Source: Emticicia sp031378715 (lineage in GTDB: Bacteria; Bacteroidota; Bacteroidia; Cytophagales; Spirosomataceae). Taken from it: a stretch of 9,713 nucleotides of DNA. Under the pieces are notes generated by a model. The model made no database searches. It was not told where the DNA came from and saw nothing but the letters and a program-made list of their open reading frames with translations. A program made the translations under genes and the position numbers. The DNA is taken from positions 1 through 9,713 of the forward strand of contig JANNEN010000058.1 of NCBI GenBank assembly GCA_031378715.1. The letters run 5' to 3'. This document shows positions 7,471-9,713 of this stretch, piece by piece (positions within the stretch are counted from its first letter, which is position 1; every line of letters starts with the position of its first letter).

Positions 7471-7504
7471 CAGGAAACTGTTTTTTCTCGAAAAACCATG
7501 AAGC

Positions 7505-7659
7505 GTGTAGGACAAGTTTGTTTTACCACAGAGAAAACGGAGAAACTACCACAGAGTGCAAGAGGAAAATTAAGAAAATATTGAGTAAAAATCTGTTTTC
7601 TCTGTGGTAGTTTCTCCGTTTTCTCTGTGGTTTAAAATTATTATAATCTTATCCTACAC
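7505..7659. repeat. Nested inverted-repeat element with 32-bp perfect arms
   Basis: The inner arms, 7525-7556 (beginning ACCACAGAGAAAACGG) and 7600-7631 (ending CTCTGTGGT), are perfect 32-base reverse complements around a 43-base AT-rich loop. Each arm holds two copies of ACCACAGAG or its complement (left arm: 7525-7533 and 7548-7556) flanking a 14-base core. An outer pair, GTGTAGGACAAG (7505-7516) and CTTATCCTACAC (7648-7659), is inverted with one mismatch. The whole is about 155 bases, has no ORF and fills most of the 205-base gap between the DUF5916 gene and the Crp-like gene. CCACAGAG-type palindromes occur as dispersed repeats in several phyla, so a MITE-like or REP-like unit is likely. 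In RNA it would form a very stable stem and could block or process read-through. Confidence 0.85.
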
Positions 7660-7664
7660 CCACC

Positions 7665-8243
7665 ATGAACGCTCTAAAAAAATTCATAGAAACCTATACC
7701 CAACTCTCAGCCGAAGATTGGGAGCAGATTTCGGCGTGTTTTGAAAAACGTATCATTGAAAAAGATAAAATAATATTGACCGAGGGAAACATCTGCCGAC
7801 ATTTATACTTTGCCGAAAGTGGACTTCTACGTTTTTTTATCAACAAAGACGGAAATGATGTTACTAAGTTTTTTACCGAAGCTCCTTACTTTTTTACCTC
7901 ACAGGCAAGTTTTAACGCCCAAAAACCCGCCACCGAAAATATCCAAGCCATTGAGCAATCGGTCGTTTGGCAGATAAATTTTACACAAACCAATGAATTA
8001 TTCAAACTCAAAAGTTGGACTGATTTTGCAAGAAAAATAACACAAGAAGTGCAGTTTTTTACCGAAGAAATCTTGGAAGAACTCCAAACCGAAACGGCGG
8101 AATTTCGCTACGAGAAAATGCTGAAATCCAACCCAAAATTACTGCAAAGAATTCCCTTGAAATATTTGGCTGCATACTTTGGCATTGCTCCGCAGTCGTT
8201 GAGTAGGATTAGAAAAAAAATGGCTACCCAAAACCGAAATTAA
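7665..8243 (+). CDS. Crp/Fnr-family-like transcriptional regulator, divergent ligand site
   Basis: This 192-residue protein has a cyclic-nucleotide-binding-type beta-roll (about 20-110, with IIEKDKIILTEGNICRHLYFAESGLLRFFI at 30-59, i.e. KIILTEG and LYFAESGLLR), a dimer helix (about 118-145) and a short C-terminal helix-turn-helix, IPLKYLAAYFGIAPQSLSRIRKK (163-185). This short form is abundant in Bacteroidota. Where CRP has its phosphate-binding cassette (GE....RSAT), this protein has FFTSQASFNAQKPATENIQA (76-95) without the key Glu and Arg, so cAMP binding is unlikely and the signal is unknown. It is the first gene of a four-gene group and may regulate that group itself. ATG at 7665 follows directly on the inverted-repeat spacer. 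Confidence 0.9.
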   Translation: MNALKKFIETYTQLSAEDWEQISACFEKRIIEKDKIILTEGNICRHLYFAESGLLRFFINKDGNDVTKFFTEAPYFFTSQASFNAQKPATENIQAIEQSVVWQINFTQTNELFKLKSWTDFARKITQEVQFFTEEILEELQTETAEFRYEKMLKSNPKLLQRIPLKYLAAYFGIAPQSLSRIRKKMATQNRN

Positions 8244-8311
8244 CATAGGTGCAGTGGTTTGTTGTTTTATGGTCGGAAATTTGTGCTATTCTTAACAAAT
8301 ACCATTATCCG

Positions 8312-8740
8312 ATGAAACAAAGCAATCATCATTTCAGCTTTACCGTTCCTGTAAATACCTCCGCCACGAAAGTTTGGCAAACCCTGATTGACGTGCAAAC
8401 TTGGCACGAGTGGGACACCGAATTAATTGAAGCAAGCCTCGAAGGCAATTTTGCGGTAAACGCCAAAGGAACTTTGACCCCTAAAAGTGGGCCAAAATTA
8501 AAGTTTTATATTTCAGAAATCACGCCGTTCCAGTCTTATACTTTCAATACCATCATGCCCGTTGGCGAACTTGTCATCAAGCGAAGTTTAAGAGTCGAGC
8601 ATGAAATCGTCTATTTCACGGATGATATTGCTTTCACAGGTTTTCTGAAAAAAGTATTCGGTTTGATGCTTGGCGGGCAGTTCAGAAAGGTTTTGCCCGA
8701 AGTTATGAACAAATTTAAAACGATAGCAGAAGCAAAATGA
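8312..8740 (+). CDS. SRPBCC-family protein (START/Bet v 1-like ligand-binding fold)
   Basis: This 142-residue protein fits a SRPBCC domain along its full length. It starts with HFSFTVPVNTSATKVWQTLIDVQTWHEWD (7-35), where the strand plus VWQTLIDVQTWHEWD (21-35) is the classic N-terminal helix pattern, continues through beta-strands (KLKFYISEITPF, ELVIKRSLRVE) and ends in the long C-terminal helix (about 121-140). Such proteins bind hydrophobic ligands or act as polyketide cyclase/dehydrase-like or co-chaperone-like factors; no ligand can be read here. It has no signal peptide and should be cytoplasmic. ATG at 8312 was chosen over an in-frame GTG at 8249, whose extra 21 residues do not look like part of the fold. 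It lies 68 bases after the Crp-like gene, and its stop codon overlaps the next start (ATGA). Confidence 0.85.
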   Translation: MKQSNHHFSFTVPVNTSATKVWQTLIDVQTWHEWDTELIEASLEGNFAVNAKGTLTPKSGPKLKFYISEITPFQSYTFNTIMPVGELVIKRSLRVEHEIVYFTDDIAFTGFLKKVFGLMLGGQFRKVLPEVMNKFKTIAEAK

Positions 8741-9195
8741 GAGGTATATTGATGTTGTGTTTTGCTTTGAAATACGCATTTTTGCAGGCACAAACAACCG
8801 AACCGAAACTTCCCACCGTTAATGTGAGATTAAGTTTTTTGGTTTTTCCGCCTTTTAGTCCCTTGCTGACTGTGGAAACGAGAACGTTTCGGAACTTAAC
8901 TTTGCAGGTAGAAACAAACTTCGTTGATACGCACGGAGTGAATCTAAAATATTTTACCAAAGAGCGAATGAATGGCAGTTACCTGTTTGTGGGTACGGCT
9001 TTTATTGAAAATGATTTTTTGCGAAAAGATAAAAAAATTACTATTTTGCCATACACTGGTTATGGATACGCCCACCGATTTGGCAAACGCAATACTTGGA
9101 TATTCGATAGTAGATTAGGAATCGGGCGAACAACAAACGCAGACAACAACGCCATTTATCCCGTGCTGAAAACGGGCATTGGACAATTTTTTTAA
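8737..9195 (+). CDS. Small secreted beta-barrel-like protein, unknown function
   Basis: I do not recognise a named family with certainty. The 152-residue product begins with a probable short signal peptide (R2, hydrophobic 4-17, likely cleavage after LQA at 18). It continues as alternating hydrophobic and polar strands (NVRLSFLVFPPF, LTLQVETNFV, YLFVGTAFIE, ITILPYTGYGYAHRF, WIFDSRLGIGR) and ends in GIGQFF, an aromatic terminus typical of outer-membrane barrels. Size and pattern suggest an eight-stranded barrel similar to DUF3575/OmpA-barrel-like proteins, by inference only. The ATG overlaps the SRPBCC stop by four bases, implying translational coupling. The next gene starts ten bases after its stop. 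Confidence 0.75.
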   Translation: MRGILMLCFALKYAFLQAQTTEPKLPTVNVRLSFLVFPPFSPLLTVETRTFRNLTLQVETNFVDTHGVNLKYFTKERMNGSYLFVGTAFIENDFLRKDKKITILPYTGYGYAHRFGKRNTWIFDSRLGIGRTTNADNNAIYPVLKTGIGQFF

Positions 9196-9205
9196 AAACA
9201 AAAAA

Positions 9206-9577
9206 ATGATAGCACTAAAAATAGTTTACGTAGCCAATATTATTGTGGCGGGCTGGATAAGCATTACGTCCGTATGGAATCCAAAAAGAGCAGCCGCAAC
9301 CGTTTTTCAGAACGCCTACCAGCCAACCGAAGTAATACGACTCGTTGGGTGCTTGTGGTTAGCCATTGCCATTTTGTCGGTTTTAGGGCTTTGGCGACCC
9401 GTTTCGTTTTCGCCCGTTTTCTTGGTGCAACTCATCTACAAAGGCACTTGGCTTTTGGTTGTGGCACTGCCCGCCATCAGAAATAATCAGCCTTATCCGT
9501 CGGGGATGGCTTTGTTTTTCTTGATTTGGGTGATTATTCTGCCCTTTGTCATTCCGTGGTCGGAGTGGGTAAAATAG
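9206..9577 (+). CDS. Four-helix integral membrane protein, unknown function
   Basis: The 123-residue product has four likely membrane helices at about 4-22, 44-62, 69-90 and 99-117, with an intervening loop carrying NPKRAAATVFQNAYQPTE (25-42) and RNNQPYPSG (92-100). Length and topology recall DoxX-like or DUF4149-sized four-helix proteins, but no diagnostic motif is visible, so the family is left open. ATG at 9206 was preferred over an in-frame TTG at 9179 because the latter lies inside the preceding gene and would add a Lys/Asn-rich, unhelpful extension. It is the last gene of the co-directional group that begins with the Crp-like regulator and ends six bases before the convergent uvrA stop. 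Confidence 0.75.
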   Translation: MIALKIVYVANIIVAGWISITSVWNPKRAAATVFQNAYQPTEVIRLVGCLWLAIAILSVLGLWRPVSFSPVFLVQLIYKGTWLLVVALPAIRNNQPYPSGMALFFLIWVIILPFVIPWSEWVK

Positions 9578-9583
9578 GTTTTT

Positions 9584-9713
9584 TTATTTACTCTTCAATT
9601 CTTCTTTCAAGAATAAACCCGTGTAGCTACCTTTTACCTTTGCCACTTGCTCGGGTGTGCCTTCGGCTACAATTGTGCCGCCTTTGTTGCCGCCCTCGGG
9701 GCCAACGTCAATC
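9584..9713 (-). CDS. uvrA: UvrA, excinuclease ABC subunit A (C-terminal end, partial)
   Basis: Read on the minus strand, 42 residues plus a TAA (9584-9586) give the conserved UvrA C-terminus: IDVGPEGGNKGGTIVAEGTP, then EQVAKVKGSYTGLFL and a charged tail KEELKSK. The DxGPEGG..GG.I...GTPE motif, followed by a SYTG.FL ending, is diagnostic for UvrA, the ATP-dependent damage-recognition subunit of nucleotide excision repair. The rest of the gene lies beyond the window. It converges with the four-gene group, and the two stop codons are separated by only six bases (9578-9583). Confidence 0.95.
   Translation of the reverse strand, partial: IDVGPEGGNKGGTIVAEGTPEQVAKVKGSYTGLFLKEELKSK

Noticed and set aside
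7479..7496. A/T hairpin TTTTT-CTCG-AAAAA as terminator of the DUF5916 gene
   Set aside because: The stem is five A-T pairs only and is not followed by a T-run; too weak to call.
7505..7659. Possible CRISPR array or tRNA-like structure in the inverted-repeat spacer
   Set aside because: The repeated units are inverted and nested, not evenly spaced direct repeats with unique spacers, and no cloverleaf or anticodon arm can be drawn.
8249..8311. GTG-initiated N-terminal extension of the SRPBCC protein
   Set aside because: The extra 21 residues (MQWFVVLWSEICAILNKYHY start) are outside the SRPBCC fold and the ATG at 8312 gives the family-typical N-terminus.
8715..8960. Minus-strand open frames opposite the SRPBCC/barrel junction
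   Set aside because: These are shadows of two coupled plus-strand genes and have no start context or motif of their own.

Overview
The window looks like a chromosomal segment from a member of the Bacteroidota, probably Cytophagales (Runella/Emticicia/Spirosoma-like). The pointers are family content (a DUF5916 outer-membrane protein, a divergent Crp-like regulator, a Rpn/PD-(D/E)XK protein of a type common in this phylum), the absence of clear Shine-Dalgarno sequences before the starts, and a TAnnTTTG-type -7 promoter element. The phylum is fairly secure from family knowledge; the lower rank is inference.

Layout. All genes read left to right except the last fragment. Bases 1-165 hold the 3' end of an unidentified gene. 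A repeat-rich spacer (166-296) leads to a glutamine-synthetase-family ligase (297-1646) and, after a spacer with a compact hairpin, a GntP-family hydroxy-acid/gluconate-type permease (1747-3078). An AT-rich Rpn/PD-(D/E)XK nuclease-like gene (about 3136-4068) sits between the permease and a D-2-hydroxyacid dehydrogenase of the hydroxypyruvate reductase/glycerate dehydrogenase type (4097-5050). A recognisable -7 element precedes a large secreted CBM9-like + DUF5916 barrel protein (5126-7459). A 205-bp spacer holds a striking nested inverted repeat with 32-bp perfect arms. Next comes a tightly packed group of four genes: a Crp/Fnr-like regulator (7665-8243), a SRPBCC lipid-binding-fold protein (8312-8740), a small secreted barrel-like protein (8737-9195, ATGA overlap) and a four-helix membrane protein (9206-9577). 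The C-terminal end of uvrA lies on the opposite strand (9584-9713) and converges on this group with only six bases between stop codons.

How the genes may work together. The permease and dehydrogenase could form a small hydroxy-acid uptake and oxidation pair, with the Rpn-like gene as a probable insertion between them. The glutamine-synthetase-like enzyme lacks residues that form the ammonium site of true glutamine synthetase, so it more likely ligates glutamate to another amine. The last four genes look like one transcription unit joining a ligand-divergent regulator to three envelope- or lipid-associated proteins of unknown role.

No complete novel defence or mobile system is visible. The features most worth following are the nested inverted repeat, the Rpn-like gene with its in-frame 12-bp repeats, and the uncharacterised four-gene operon.
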